Shown here: positions 36,676 to 45,726 of the stretch, piece by piece
How the letters are laid out: each line of letters begins with the position of its first letter
Position numbering within the stretch: position 1 is the stretch's first letter
Assembly: GCF_021602585.1 (NCBI RefSeq)
Contig: NZ_BQIP01000010.1
Coordinates: forward strand, 62,001 to 126,000
Source: Pseudomonas faucium
GTDB taxonomy: Bacteria; Pseudomonadota; Gammaproteobacteria; Pseudomonadales; Pseudomonadaceae
DNA length: 64,000 nt
Direction: 5' to 3'
Program-made: the position numbers and the translations under genes
The notes under the pieces: generated by a model
Told to the model about the DNA's origin: nothing
What the model saw: the letters and a program-made list of their open reading frames with translations, nothing else
The model's database searches: none

Positions 36676-37575
36676 ATGATCGTCCACCCCAATCCCGATG
36701 TGCTGCGCGTGCTGTTCACCCTCAAAGGGTCGATCGTCAAGCGCATTGCCCTGCGCTGCCTGATGGTCACCTTGCTGGCCGCGCTGATCGTGCTGGTCGA
36801 GCGCCACTTCCCGGCGTTCTTCTACCCGGTCAGCGCCACGCCCTTCACCTTGCTCGGCCTGTCGCTGTCGATCTTCATGAGCTTTCGCAACAACGCCTGC
36901 TACGACCGCTGGTGGGAAGGGCGCAAGGCGTGGGGCAAGCTGATCATCGAGACGCGCTCGTTCGTGCGCGAAAGCACGGTGATCGCCGATGCGCCGCTGC
37001 GCGCCGAGCTGTTGCGCAGCCTGTGCGGCTTTGCCCACGCACTGAGTGCGCGCCTGCGCAACGAGGACGAAAGCCGCGCCGCGCGGCCCTGGCTGAAGGG
37101 CAACGCGCCGGTGGCCGAGCACAACGTCTGCGACGGCATCCTGCGCGAGATTGGCGAGCAGTGCTCGCGCCTGGCCGAGCAGCAGCACATCAGCGAATGG
37201 CGCTATACCCTGCTGGAGCAACGCCTGGCCGGCCTGACCGAGGTGCAGGCCACCTGCGAACGGATCAAGGGCACGCCGCTGCCCTTCCCCTATACCCTGC
37301 TGCTGCACCGCACCATCTACATCTTCTGCCTGCTGCTGCCATTTGCCCTGGCCGAGCCGCTGGGGTGGCTGGCGCCGCTGTTCACCACCATCGTCGGCTA
37401 TACGTTCTTCGGGCTGGATGCGATCGGCAATGAGCTGGAGGACCCGTTCGGGCGCGACGAAAACGACTTGCCACTCGATGCCATGGTGCGCACGGTCGAG
37501 CGGGATGTGCTGGGGGCACTGGAGGTGCAGCCGCTGCCACCGGCGTTGCTGCCAGTGGATTATGTGTTGAGCTGA
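36676..37575 (+). CDS. bestrophin-family (YneE) channel protein
   Basis: 299 residues from ATG 36676 (GG-rich stretch upstream). Bestrophin/UPF0187 motifs: FRNNACYDRWWEGRKAWG in the pore region and GYTFFGLDAIGNELEDPFGRDENDLPL, which is the family's signature near the cytoplasmic end. Bacterial bestrophins form pentameric ion channels, some cation- and some anion-selective. The gene is 21 bases after moaA, likely one transcript; a link between channel and molybdoenzyme is inference. A REP pair starts two bases after the stop. Confidence 0.88.
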   Translation: MIVHPNPDVLRVLFTLKGSIVKRIALRCLMVTLLAALIVLVERHFPAFFYPVSATPFTLLGLSLSIFMSFRNNACYDRWWEGRKAWGKLIIETRSFVRESTVIADAPLRAELLRSLCGFAHALSARLRNEDESRAARPWLKGNAPVAEHNVCDGILREIGEQCSRLAEQQHISEWRYTLLEQRLAGLTEVQATCERIKGTPLPFPYTLLLHRTIYIFCLLLPFALAEPLGWLAPLFTTIVGYTFFGLDAIGNELEDPFGRDENDLPLDAMVRTVERDVLGALEVQPLPPALLPVDYVLS

Positions 37576-37576
37576 A

Positions 37577-37656
37577 GGCCCTATCGCCGGCAAGCCGGCT
37601 CCCACAGCTCAAGGCGAGTGATTTCCTGTGGGAGCCGGCTTGCCGGCGATAGGGCC
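37577..37656. repeat. REP inverted pair (BIME)
   Basis: Opposed REP units between convergent bestrophin and moaB genes. The left unit begins right after the bestrophin stop codon. Confidence 0.85.
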
Positions 37657-37663
37657 GCTACAG

Positions 37664-38203
37664 TCAACCACGGCTCTGGCAAGCTTGAATCGGCTTCAAA
37701 TGCTTCACGAAGTTGCACGGCATGTGCCGTGCATCCAGCTGCTCGGCCAGAATCCCCTCCCAGGCCGTGCGACAGGCGCCGGTCGAGCCCGGCAGGCAGC
37801 ACACCAGCGTGCCATTGGCCATACCCGCCAGGGCGCGGCTTTGCACGGTCGAAGAGCCTATGTCGAGAATCGAAAGGGCGCGGAACAACTCGCCAAAACC
37901 GTCGATATGCCGGTCGAACAGGCACTGCACCGCTTCCGGCGTGCTGTCACGCCCGGTAAAGCCGGTGCCGCCGGTGATCAGCACCACCTGCACCTCGTCA
38001 TCGGCGATCCAGGTGGCGACCTGGGCGCGTATCTTGTACAGGTCGTCCTTGAGCAGCACCCGCGCCACCAGGCGATGGCCGATCTGCACCGAGCGGTTGG
38101 CCAGCAGTTCGCCGGAGGTGTCGTTGTCGAAGCTGCGGGTATCGCTGACAGTCAGCACGGCGATGTTGAGCGGTACGAAGACCGCGTCGGGTTTGACGCG
38201 CAC
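37664..38203 (-). CDS. moaB: MoaB-family molybdopterin adenylyltransferase-like protein
   Basis: 179 residues, MoaB/MogA fold. LTVSDTRSFDNDTSGELLANR, VVLITGGTGFTGRDSTPEAV, and LPGSTGACRTAWEGILAEQLDARHMPCNF are the conserved ligand-binding segments (TGGTG and the SGA-like loops). Start GTG 38203, with AAGGAG seven bases upstream. MogA-type activity or MoaB's less clear role cannot be separated by eye. It is divergent from the LysR gene and shares with it the repeat at 38256. Confidence 0.9.
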   Translation of the reverse strand: MRVKPDAVFVPLNIAVLTVSDTRSFDNDTSGELLANRSVQIGHRLVARVLLKDDLYKIRAQVATWIADDEVQVVLITGGTGFTGRDSTPEAVQCLFDRHIDGFGELFRALSILDIGSSTVQSRALAGMANGTLVCCLPGSTGACRTAWEGILAEQLDARHMPCNFVKHLKPIQACQSRG

Positions 38204-38255
38204 GGGATGGCTCCTTGAATGGGCTGTGCCGCAACGCTAGAGGCACGGCGCCAGG

Positions 38256-38273
38256 GCGTCCAATCGATATGGC
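38256..38273. promoter_or_regulatory. 18-bp repeat, candidate LysR site (copy 2)
   Basis: Same 18 bases as 35459-35476, here between the divergent moaB and LysR starts, 53 and 70 bases from the two start codons. Flanking bases are also partly conserved (CGGC.C.AG just upstream). A shared operator for the cluster is the simplest reading. Confidence 0.6.
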
Positions 38274-38342
38274 GAACTGGCCGATCAATGACATCTATCG
38301 CAGACTTGGTTAAGGTCTGTACACCCCACCCCAGGCAGCCCC

Positions 38343-39230
38343 ATGGACATCAAGCAGCTCAAGTTCCTCATCGCCCTCGACCAGACCCGCCACTTCGGCC
38401 AGGCCGCGGCGCTGTGCCACATCACCCAGCCGACCCTGTCCATGCGCCTGCGCAACCTGGAGGACGAGCTGGACCTGATGCTGGTCAAGCGCGGCCAGCG
38501 CTTCGAGGGTTTCACCGAAGCTGGCGAGCGCATCCTGGCCTGGGCCCGCACCCTGCTCGCCGCCCATGACGGCCTGCAAGCCGAGGCCGCCAGTTGCCGC
38601 GGCCAGGTGGTCGGCAGCCTGCGCCTGGGCAGCGTGCCCCTGGCCAGCTTCAACACCATGAACCTGCTGATGCCGCTGCGCGAAAAATACCCCGAGCTGC
38701 ATTTCCAGCTCAGCACCCACAGCACCGAGCAGATCATGGACGGCCTGAGCCGCAACCAGCTGGACCTTGGCATCTGCTACCTGGACCAGGTCAACGCCGG
38801 CTTCTTCGAAGTGATCGAACTGGGCACCACCACCATGGGCCTGCTGTACGACACCCGGCACTTCCAGCTCGATGCCGCCGAACTGCAATGGAGCGAACTG
38901 GCCAATCTGCCGCTGGGGCTGCTGAGCAAGGGCATGCACTACCGCCAGTCGCTGGACCTGAGCTTGCGCAGCCGGGGGCTGGAGCCTATGGCAGTGCTGG
39001 AAAGCGACTCCAGCTTCCAGCTGGTCCAGGCCATCACCGCCGGCGTGTGCTGCGCGGTGATGCCGCTGAACTTCGGCCTGGAAGACCTGAGCGAACACCT
39101 GCGCATCATCCCCATCGCCGACGCCAGCATCCACAGCCCGGTCGGCCTGCTGCTGCGCCGCAGCGAGCCGCGTTCGGCGATTGCTGAGCAGTGCTTTGAC
39201 GAGGCGCGTGCGCTGTTTCAAACCCTCTGA
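38343..39230 (+). CDS. LysR-family regulator of the molybdoenzyme cluster
   Basis: 295 residues. N-terminal winged helix (DIKQLKFLIALDQTRHFGQAAALCHITQPTLSMRLRNLEDEL) and a LysR effector domain. ATG 38343. It is divergent from moaB and next to the 18-bp repeat that recurs in front of the YdeP gene, so it probably controls both halves. The effector is unknown; formate is one possibility. Its last 13 bases overlap the end of the convergent AraC gene. Confidence 0.92.
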   Translation: MDIKQLKFLIALDQTRHFGQAAALCHITQPTLSMRLRNLEDELDLMLVKRGQRFEGFTEAGERILAWARTLLAAHDGLQAEAASCRGQVVGSLRLGSVPLASFNTMNLLMPLREKYPELHFQLSTHSTEQIMDGLSRNQLDLGICYLDQVNAGFFEVIELGTTTMGLLYDTRHFQLDAAELQWSELANLPLGLLSKGMHYRQSLDLSLRSRGLEPMAVLESDSSFQLVQAITAGVCCAVMPLNFGLEDLSEHLRIIPIADASIHSPVGLLLRRSEPRSAIAEQCFDEARALFQTL

Positions 39231-40000
39231 GTCGCCGTCGCCTGGCGGTACTGCCGCGGGGTAAACCCCGTCAATTGCTTGAACTGCCGGCTGAAGGCGC
39301 TGTGGTCGGTGTAGCCGCACTGCAGTGCCACCTCGGTGATCGGCAGCTCGCTGTGCAGCAGGCGGTGGGCGTTTTCCAGGCGGGCCTTGTGGATCATCTG
39401 CCGCGGCGTGAGGTGGAACACCCGCTTGCAGTAGCGCTCCAGTTGCGCCACGGAAATCCCGGCGATGCGGGTGAGTTCACCCATGCTGATCGGCTGGTGA
39501 AAGTGCTGGCGGATGTGTTCGTCCACTGCGGCCAGGCGCTGGTAGGCGGGGTGGGTGTCGGCGGCTGACTGCAGGTCGACGGAGATGCCGACCAGGCCGA
39601 TGATCTCGCCCGCGGGGTTGTGCAGCGGGCGCTTGTGGGTCAGGCACCAGCCGGGTTCGCGGCTGCCATAAAGGTGAAGCTCCAGCTGGTCTTCGAGCAC
39701 CAGGCCCTGTTGCAGCACCCGGCGATCCTGTTCGGTGTAGCCGGGGCCCAGTTGCGCCGGGAAGACTTCGGCGCTGGTCTTGCCCAGCAGCGGCTGCAGG
39801 CGCTTGAGGCCGCAGCGCTGCACCAGCGTGGTGTTGGCCAGCACGTAGCGGGCGTGCGGGTCCTTGATGAATATCGCGGCGTTGGGGATGGCGTCGAGAA
39901 TCGGCAGCAGCAGGGAGACGCTGGCCAGCAGGGCCTCGAGTGTCGCGGGGCGGTGTTCGGCGAGGTTGTGGTAGAGGGTTGCCAGGGGCTCGGTTGTCAT
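39218..40000 (-). CDS. PAS-AraC regulator of hydroxyproline genes
   Basis: 260 residues from ATG 40000. N-terminal sensory half with a PAS-like pattern (LDAIPNAAIFIKDPHARYVLANTTLVQRCG...EIIGLVGISVDLQ) and C-terminal AraC DNA-binding domain (MGELTRIAGISVAQLERYCKRVF...EVALQCGYTDHSAFSRQFKQLTGFTPRQYR). It is divergent from the hydroxyproline permease, with the repeat-containing 438-base region between them. The inducer is probably hydroxyproline or an intermediate (inference). Confidence 0.9.
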   Translation of the reverse strand: MTTEPLATLYHNLAEHRPATLEALLASVSLLLPILDAIPNAAIFIKDPHARYVLANTTLVQRCGLKRLQPLLGKTSAEVFPAQLGPGYTEQDRRVLQQGLVLEDQLELHLYGSREPGWCLTHKRPLHNPAGEIIGLVGISVDLQSAADTHPAYQRLAAVDEHIRQHFHQPISMGELTRIAGISVAQLERYCKRVFHLTPRQMIHKARLENAHRLLHSELPITEVALQCGYTDHSAFSRQFKQLTGFTPRQYRQATATQRV

Positions 40001-40030
40001 CTGTCGGTTCTCTGTTGTCTTTACCGCCGC

Positions 40031-40178
40031 CATCGCCGGCAAGCCGGCTCCCACAGGGTCACAGGGTCACAAGACCCAAGGTCCAAGGTCCAAGGTCCAA
40101 GGTCCAAGGTCCAAGGTCCAAGGTCCAAGATCACAGGATCACAGGATCACAGGTGGGAGCCGGCTTGCCGGCGATGGC
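40031..40178. repeat. REP pair with heptanucleotide tandem array
   Basis: REP arms at about 40031-40058 and 40154-40178 enclose tandem repeats: two 8-base CACAGGGT copies at 40052-40067, seven perfect GTCCAAG copies at 40081-40129 and three GATCACAG copies at 40129-40152. This lies in the divergent region between the AraC gene and the permease. No other REP pair in the window carries such an array. The rest of the gap to 40439 (pyrimidine-rich) holds nothing I can name. Confidence 0.85.
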
Positions 40179-40438
40179 GCCAGCACGCCCAACACATCTC
40201 TCCAGCCCTTCCCCTACAGGCCCTCCAGCCTATCCAGCGGGCCCACCCGGCCACCAGCCTTTTCTGCAACTGTGCCGATTTCGTCATCCTCCCTGCAGAA
40301 AACCATCAAGAACCCCCACCCCCGCCAGGTTCACTCTATGCCCCACGCAAGCCGCCCCATGCCTACAAGAGCGCGGCGGTAACGCCGCATCACGTGACAT
40401 CAGACCTGCCTATCCAAAACCTACAAAAAGGCGCACCC

Positions 40439-42055
40439 ATGTCAGGCAAATTCAAGAAACAGCTGTCATTGCTCGACCTCACCTTCATCGGCCTCGGCGC
40501 CATCTTCGGCTCCGGCTGGCTGTTCGCCGCCAGCCACGTGTCGGCCATCGCCGGCCCGGCCGGGATCCTTTCCTGGTTCCTCGGCGGCTTTGCCGTGCTG
40601 CTGCTGGGCATCGTCTACTGCGAGCTCGGCGCGGCCCTGCCGCGTGCCGGCGGCGTGGTGCGCTACCCGGTGTATTCCCACGGCCCGCTGCTCGGCTACC
40701 TGATGGGCTTCATCACGCTGATCGCCTTCTCCAGCCTGATCGCCATCGAAGTGGTCGCCTCCCGCCAGTACGCCGCGGCGTGGTTTCCCGGGCTGACCAA
40801 GGCCGGCTCCAGCGACCCCACCGTGCTCGGCTGGCTGGTGCAGTTCGCCTTGCTGGGGCTGTTCTTCTTCCTCAACTACCGCAGCGTGAAAACCTTCGCC
40901 AAGGCCAACAACCTGATCAGCGTGTTCAAGTTCATCGTGCCGCTGCTGGTGATCGGCGTGCTGTTCACCTTCTTCAAGCCGGAAAACTTCGAGGTCCAGG
41001 GGTTTGCCCCGTTCGGCCTGTCCGGTGTGGAAATGGCAGTGTCGGCCGGCGGCATCATCTTCGCCTACCTGGGCCTGACGCCGATCATCTCGGTGGCCAG
41101 CGAAGTGAAGAACCCGCAGCGCACCATCCCGATCGCGCTGATCCTCTCGGTGCTGCTGTCCACCGCGATCTACGCCCTGCTGCAACTGGCTTTCCTCGGC
41201 AGCGTGCCGACCGAGATGCTGAGCAACGGCTGGGCCGCCGTGACCAAGGAACTGGCCCTGCCCTACCGTGACATCGCCCTGGCCCTGGGCGTGGGCTGGC
41301 TGGCCTACCTGGTGGTGGCCGATGCGGTGATCTCGCCCAGCGGCTGCGGCAACATCTACATGAACGCCACCCCGCGGGTGATCTATGGCTGGGCGCAAAC
41401 CGGCACCTTCTTCCGCTACTTCACCCGCATCGACGCGCAATCCGGCATCCCGCGCCCTGCCCTGTGGCTGACCTTCGGCCTGTCGGTGTTCTGGACCCTG
41501 CCGTTCCCGTCCTGGGAAGCGCTGATCAACGTGGTGTCCGCCGCCCTGGTGCTGAGCTACGCCGTGGCCCCGGTCACCGTTGCCGCCCTGCGCCGCAATG
41601 CACCGGACATGCCGCGCCCGTTCCGGGTCATGGGCATGGGCGTGCTCGGCCCGCTGTCGTTCATCATCGCTGCGCTGATCGTCTACTGGTCTGGCTGGAA
41701 CACCGTGTCGTGGCTGCTGGCGCTGCAGATCGTGATGTTCGTGCTGTACCTGCTGTGCGCCCGTTTCGTGCCCACCCAGCACCTGTCGCTGGCCCAGCAA
41801 GTGCGCTCCTCGGCCTGGCTGATCGGCTTCTACGCCGTGACCATCCTGCTGTCCTGGCTGGGCAGCTTCGGCGGCCTGGGCGTGCTTGCCCACCCGTTCG
41901 ACACCCTCGCCGTGGCCGCCTGTGCCCTGGGCATCTACTACTGGGGCGCCGCCACCGGCGTGCCGGCTCACCTGGTGCGCCTGGAAGGCGAAGACGAAAG
42001 CGAAGCCAGCGGCGAAAGCTACGCCGGCCAGCGCCCTGCCGCCGTCGCCTCCTGA
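40439..42055 (+). CDS. APC-family permease (hydroxyproline uptake)
   Basis: 538 residues from ATG 40439; longer in-frame starts are rejected. Twelve or more helices with the amino-acid permease opening [26 protein letters not shown] and a long C-terminal part. It is the first gene of a hydroxyproline catabolic set, so it probably imports trans-4-hydroxy-L-proline or proline (inference). A polar tail rich in Glu, Ala and Ser closes the protein. The epimerase follows 23 bases later. Confidence 0.88.
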   Translation: MSGKFKKQLSLLDLTFIGLGAIFGSGWLFAASHVSAIAGPAGILSWFLGGFAVLLLGIVYCELGAALPRAGGVVRYPVYSHGPLLGYLMGFITLIAFSSLIAIEVVASRQYAAAWFPGLTKAGSSDPTVLGWLVQFALLGLFFFLNYRSVKTFAKANNLISVFKFIVPLLVIGVLFTFFKPENFEVQGFAPFGLSGVEMAVSAGGIIFAYLGLTPIISVASEVKNPQRTIPIALILSVLLSTAIYALLQLAFLGSVPTEMLSNGWAAVTKELALPYRDIALALGVGWLAYLVVADAVISPSGCGNIYMNATPRVIYGWAQTGTFFRYFTRIDAQSGIPRPALWLTFGLSVFWTLPFPSWEALINVVSAALVLSYAVAPVTVAALRRNAPDMPRPFRVMGMGVLGPLSFIIAALIVYWSGWNTVSWLLALQIVMFVLYLLCARFVPTQHLSLAQQVRSSAWLIGFYAVTILLSWLGSFGGLGVLAHPFDTLAVAACALGIYYWGAATGVPAHLVRLEGEDESEASGESYAGQRPAAVAS

Positions 42056-42078
42056 CCTTCTCTGAAATGGACATGCCC

Positions 42079-43005
42079 ATGAAACACGTTCATGTGATCG
42101 ACTCCCACACCGGCGGCGAACCTACCCGCCTGGTGCTCAAAGGCTTCCCCACCCTCACCGGCCGCAGCATGGCCGAGCAGCGCGACGAGCTGCGCGAACT
42201 GCACGACCACTGGCGCCGCGCCTGCCTGCTGGAGCCCCGCGGCAACGACGTGCTGGTTGGCGCGCTGTACTGCCCGGCGGTGTCGGCCGATGCCACCTGC
42301 GGGGTGATCTTCTTCAACAACGCCGGCTACCTGAACATGTGCGGCCACGGCACCATCGGCCTGGTCGCCTCGCTGCAGCACCTGGGCCTGATCCAGCCGG
42401 GCGAGCACAAGATCGACACCCCGGTCGGCCAGGTCACCGCCACCCTGCATGAAGACGGCGCGGTCACGGTCGGCAACGTGCCGGCCTACCGCTACCGCCA
42501 GCAGGTAGCGGTCGAAGTGCCAGGCCACGGCGTGGTCCACGGCGACATCGCCTGGGGCGGCAACTGGTTCTTCCTGGTGTCCGAGCACGGCCAGCGCATC
42601 GAACTGGCCAACCGCGAAGCCCTCACCGAGTACACCTGGGCCATGCTCAAGGCGCTCGAAGCCCAGGGCATCACCGGCGAACACGGCGCATTGATCGACC
42701 ATGTCGAGCTGTTCGCCGATGACCCCAACGCAAACAGCCGCAACTTCGTCATGTGCCCCGGCAAGGCCTACGACCGCTCCCCCTGCGGCACCGGCACCAG
42801 CGCCAAGCTGGCCTGCCTGGCCGCCGACGGCAAGCTCGCCGAGGGCCAGACCTGGGTCCAGGCGAGCATCACCGGCAGCCAGTTCCACGGCCGCTACCAG
42901 CGCGAAGGCGCGCACATTCGCCCGTTCATCACCGGCCGCGCCTACATGACCGCCGACAGCACCCTGCTGATCGACGAACAGGATCCGTTTGCCTGGGGCA
43001 TCTGA
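42079..43005 (+). CDS. 4-hydroxyproline 2-epimerase
   Basis: 308 residues from ATG 42079 (an ATG four codons upstream is possible). Proline racemase fold with catalytic Cys88 in NMCGHGTIG and Cys236 in [10 protein letters not shown]. Two cysteines mark racemase/epimerase chemistry; a Thr at the second place would mean a dehydratase. It turns trans-4-hydroxy-L-proline into cis-4-hydroxy-D-proline, and is almost identical in spelling to the known P. putida enzyme. Second gene of the permease-led operon. Confidence 0.94.
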   Translation: MKHVHVIDSHTGGEPTRLVLKGFPTLTGRSMAEQRDELRELHDHWRRACLLEPRGNDVLVGALYCPAVSADATCGVIFFNNAGYLNMCGHGTIGLVASLQHLGLIQPGEHKIDTPVGQVTATLHEDGAVTVGNVPAYRYRQQVAVEVPGHGVVHGDIAWGGNWFFLVSEHGQRIELANREALTEYTWAMLKALEAQGITGEHGALIDHVELFADDPNANSRNFVMCPGKAYDRSPCGTGTSAKLACLAADGKLAEGQTWVQASITGSQFHGRYQREGAHIRPFITGRAYMTADSTLLIDEQDPFAWGI

Positions 43006-43059
43006 GCGCCCGAGGCCTTTTCTTCGCCACCTGACTGAATACTGCAAGGAGTGACACCC

Positions 43060-44007
43060 ATGAGCGACAACATCTTCACCGGCTGCATGCCCGCCCTGAT
43101 GACCCCGTGCACCGCCGCCCGCACCCCGGACTTCGACGCCCTGGTACGCAAGGGCCGCGAGCTGATCGAAGCGGGCATGAGCGCGGTGGTGTACTGCGGC
43201 TCGATGGGCGACTGGCCGCTGCTGACCGAGGCCGAACGCCAGGAAGGCGTGGCGCGCCTGGTGGCCGCCGGCATCCCGACCATCGTCGGCACCGGTGCGG
43301 TGAACACCCGCGAAGCCGTGGCCCACGCTGCCCACGCGGCCAAGGTCGGCGCCGCCGGCTTGATGGTCATCCCCCGCGTGCTGTCGCGCGGCGCCTCGCT
43401 GATCGCCCAGAAGCACCACTTCTCGGCCATTCTCGCGGCCGCGCCGAAATTGCCGGCGGTGATCTACAACAGCCCCTACTACGGCTTCGCCACCCGCGCC
43501 GACCTGTTCTTCGAACTGCGCCGCGAATACCCGAACCTGATCGGCTTCAAGGAGTTCGGCGGTGGCGCCGACCTGCGCTACGCCGCCGAGCACATCACCT
43601 CCAAGGATGACGACGTGACCCTGATGGTCGGCGTCGACACCCAGGTGGTGCACGGCTTCGTCAACTGCAACGCCACCGGCGCCATCACCGGCATCGGCAA
43701 CGCCCTGCCGCGCGAAGTGCTGCAGCTGGTGAGCCTGAGCAAGCAGGCGGCCAAGGGCGATGCCCGCGCCCGCCGCCAGGCCCGCGAGCTGGAGTCGGCG
43801 CTGGCGGTGCTTTCTTCGTTCGATGAAGGTTGCGACCTGGTGCTGTACTACAAGCACCTGATGGTGCTCAACGGCGACAGCGAGTACAGCCTGCATTTCA
43901 ATGAGACCGACGTGCTCACCGATGCCCAGCGCAACTACGCCGAGCAGCAGTACGCGCTGTTCCGCAGCTGGTACGCCAACTGGTCGGCCGAGCAGAACCT
44001 GGCCTGA
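43060..44007 (+). CDS. DapA-family enzyme, probable 1-pyrroline-4-hydroxy-2-carboxylate deaminase
   Basis: 315 residues from ATG 43060, AAGGAG eight bases upstream. DHDPS/NAL TIM barrel with the Schiff-base lysine in GFKEFGGG and a tyrosine in VIYNSPYYG. In the hydroxyproline pathway this paralogue converts the oxidase product to alpha-ketoglutarate semialdehyde. Distinct from true dapA at 54983. A REP pair separates it from the dehydrogenase gene. Confidence 0.9.
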   Translation: MSDNIFTGCMPALMTPCTAARTPDFDALVRKGRELIEAGMSAVVYCGSMGDWPLLTEAERQEGVARLVAAGIPTIVGTGAVNTREAVAHAAHAAKVGAAGLMVIPRVLSRGASLIAQKHHFSAILAAAPKLPAVIYNSPYYGFATRADLFFELRREYPNLIGFKEFGGGADLRYAAEHITSKDDDVTLMVGVDTQVVHGFVNCNATGAITGIGNALPREVLQLVSLSKQAAKGDARARRQARELESALAVLSSFDEGCDLVLYYKHLMVLNGDSEYSLHFNETDVLTDAQRNYAEQQYALFRSWYANWSAEQNLA

Positions 44008-44027
44008 TTCGAGGGCCGCAGTACACC

Positions 44028-44100
44028 CCCATCGCCGGCAAGCCGGCTCCCACATGAAACCTGCAATGACCTTGTGGGAGCCGGCTTGCCGGCGATGGGC
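44028..44100. repeat. REP inverted pair inside the hydroxyproline gene set
   Basis: Opposed REP units between two co-directional pathway genes. It could slow transcription or trim the mRNA 3' end and so set different levels for the first three and last two genes. Confidence 0.85.
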
Positions 44101-44145
44101 CGCTCAGCGGCCCGCTTTCTCGAACCCCCGCATTAAGGACGCCCC

Positions 44146-45723
44146 ATGACCCTGACAGGCAACCTGCTGATCGGCCAGCGCGCCGTGCCCGGCAGCCAAG
44201 CAGCCATCCACGCCATCGACCCGGCCACCAACCAGAAGCTCGAACCCGCTTACGCCGGCGGCACCGGCGAACACGTGGCCCAGGCCTGCGCCCTGGCCTG
44301 GGCAGCGTTCGACCCCTATCGCGAAACGTCGCTGGAGCAGCGTGCGGCATTTCTTGAAACCATCGCCGAACAGATCGAAGCGCTCGGCGATGCCCTGATC
44401 GACCGCGCCGTGGCCGAAAGCGGCCTGCCCAAGGCACGCATCCAGGGCGAGCGCGGCCGTACCTGCACGCAACTGCGCACCTTCGCCCGCGTGGTGCGCG
44501 ACGGTGAATGGCTGGATGTGCGCATCGACAATCGCCAGCCAGAGCGCCAGCCCCTGCCCCGCGCCGACCTGCGCCAGCGCCAGGTGGCCCTGGGCCCGGT
44601 CGCCGTGTTCGGCGCCAGCAACTTCCCCCTGGCCTTCTCGGTGGCCGGTGGCGACACCGCCTCGGCACTGGCGGCCGGCTGCCCGGTGGTGGTCAAGGCC
44701 CACGGCGCCCACCCCGGCACCAGCGAACTGGTCGGCCAGGCCGTGGCGCGCGCCGTGCAGCTGTGCGGCTTGCCTGAAGGCGTGTTCTCGCTGCTGTATG
44801 GCGCGGGGCGTGAAGTCGGCATTGCCCTGGTCAGCGACCCACGCATCAAGGCGGTCGGCTTCACCGGCTCGCGCAGCGGCGGCATCGCCTTGTGCCAGGC
44901 CGCCCAGGCGCGGCCGGAGCCGATTCCGGTGTATGCCGAGATGAGCTCGATCAACCCGGTGTTCCTCTTCGACGCGGCGCTGCAAGCCCGTGGCCAAGCA
45001 CTGGCGCAAGGCTTCGTCGCCTCGCTCACCCAGGGCGCGGGCCAGTTCTGCACCAACCCCGGCCTGGTCATCGCCCGCCAAGGGCCGGCGCTGCAACGCT
45101 TCATTGCCGCCGCCAGCGAGCACGTTGCCCAGGCTGCGGCGCAAACCATGCTCACGCCAGGCATCTACAGTGCCTATGCCGCCGGCACCGCCGCCCTGGC
45201 CGACAACGCCAACGCCCAGGTCGCGGCCAGCGGCCAGCCGCCGCACGGCCCCAACCAGTGCCAGGCGCAGCTGTTCGTCACCCAGGCCAGTGCGTTTCTC
45301 GCCGACCCGGCGCTGCAGGCCGAAGTGTTCGGCGCCGCCTCGCTGGTGGTGGCGTGTGCCAGCGACGAGCAGGTGCGCCAGGTTGCCGAGCACCTGGAGG
45401 GCCAGCTGACCGCCACCCTGCAACTGGACGACGGCGACCTGGACAGCGCCCGCGCCCTGCTGCCGACCCTGGAGCGCAAGGCCGGGCGCATCCTGGTCAA
45501 TGGTTGGCCAACCGGTGTGGAAGTGTGCGATGCGATGGTCCACGGCGGGCCGTTCCCGGCCACCTCCGATGCCCGCAGCACCTCGGTGGGCACGGCGGCG
45601 ATCCTGCGTTTCCTGCGCCCGGTGTGCTACCAGGACTTCCCGGACGCCTTGCTGCCGCAGGCGTTGAAGCACGGCAACCCGCTGCAGCTGCAGCGCTTGC
45701 TCGACGGCAAGCGGGAACGCTGA
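44146..45723 (+). CDS. alpha-ketoglutarate semialdehyde dehydrogenase
   Basis: 525 residues, aldehyde dehydrogenase family. Catalytic Cys in [12 protein letters not shown] and Glu in [16 protein letters not shown]-binding segment [36 protein letters not shown]. It makes alpha-ketoglutarate, the last step of hydroxyproline breakdown. AAGGA precedes ATG 44146. It lies directly before the FAD oxidase (3-base gap). Confidence 0.9.
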   Translation: MTLTGNLLIGQRAVPGSQAAIHAIDPATNQKLEPAYAGGTGEHVAQACALAWAAFDPYRETSLEQRAAFLETIAEQIEALGDALIDRAVAESGLPKARIQGERGRTCTQLRTFARVVRDGEWLDVRIDNRQPERQPLPRADLRQRQVALGPVAVFGASNFPLAFSVAGGDTASALAAGCPVVVKAHGAHPGTSELVGQAVARAVQLCGLPEGVFSLLYGAGREVGIALVSDPRIKAVGFTGSRSGGIALCQAAQARPEPIPVYAEMSSINPVFLFDAALQARGQALAQGFVASLTQGAGQFCTNPGLVIARQGPALQRFIAAASEHVAQAAAQTMLTPGIYSAYAAGTAALADNANAQVAASGQPPHGPNQCQAQLFVTQASAFLADPALQAEVFGAASLVVACASDEQVRQVAEHLEGQLTATLQLDDGDLDSARALLPTLERKAGRILVNGWPTGVEVCDAMVHGGPFPATSDARSTSVGTAAILRFLRPVCYQDFPDALLPQALKHGNPLQLQRLLDGKRER

Positions 45724-45726
45724 ACC

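Noticed and set aside
40081-40129. Heptamer array taken as a CRISPR-like array
   Set aside because: Units are 7 bases without spacers, and no cas gene is present.
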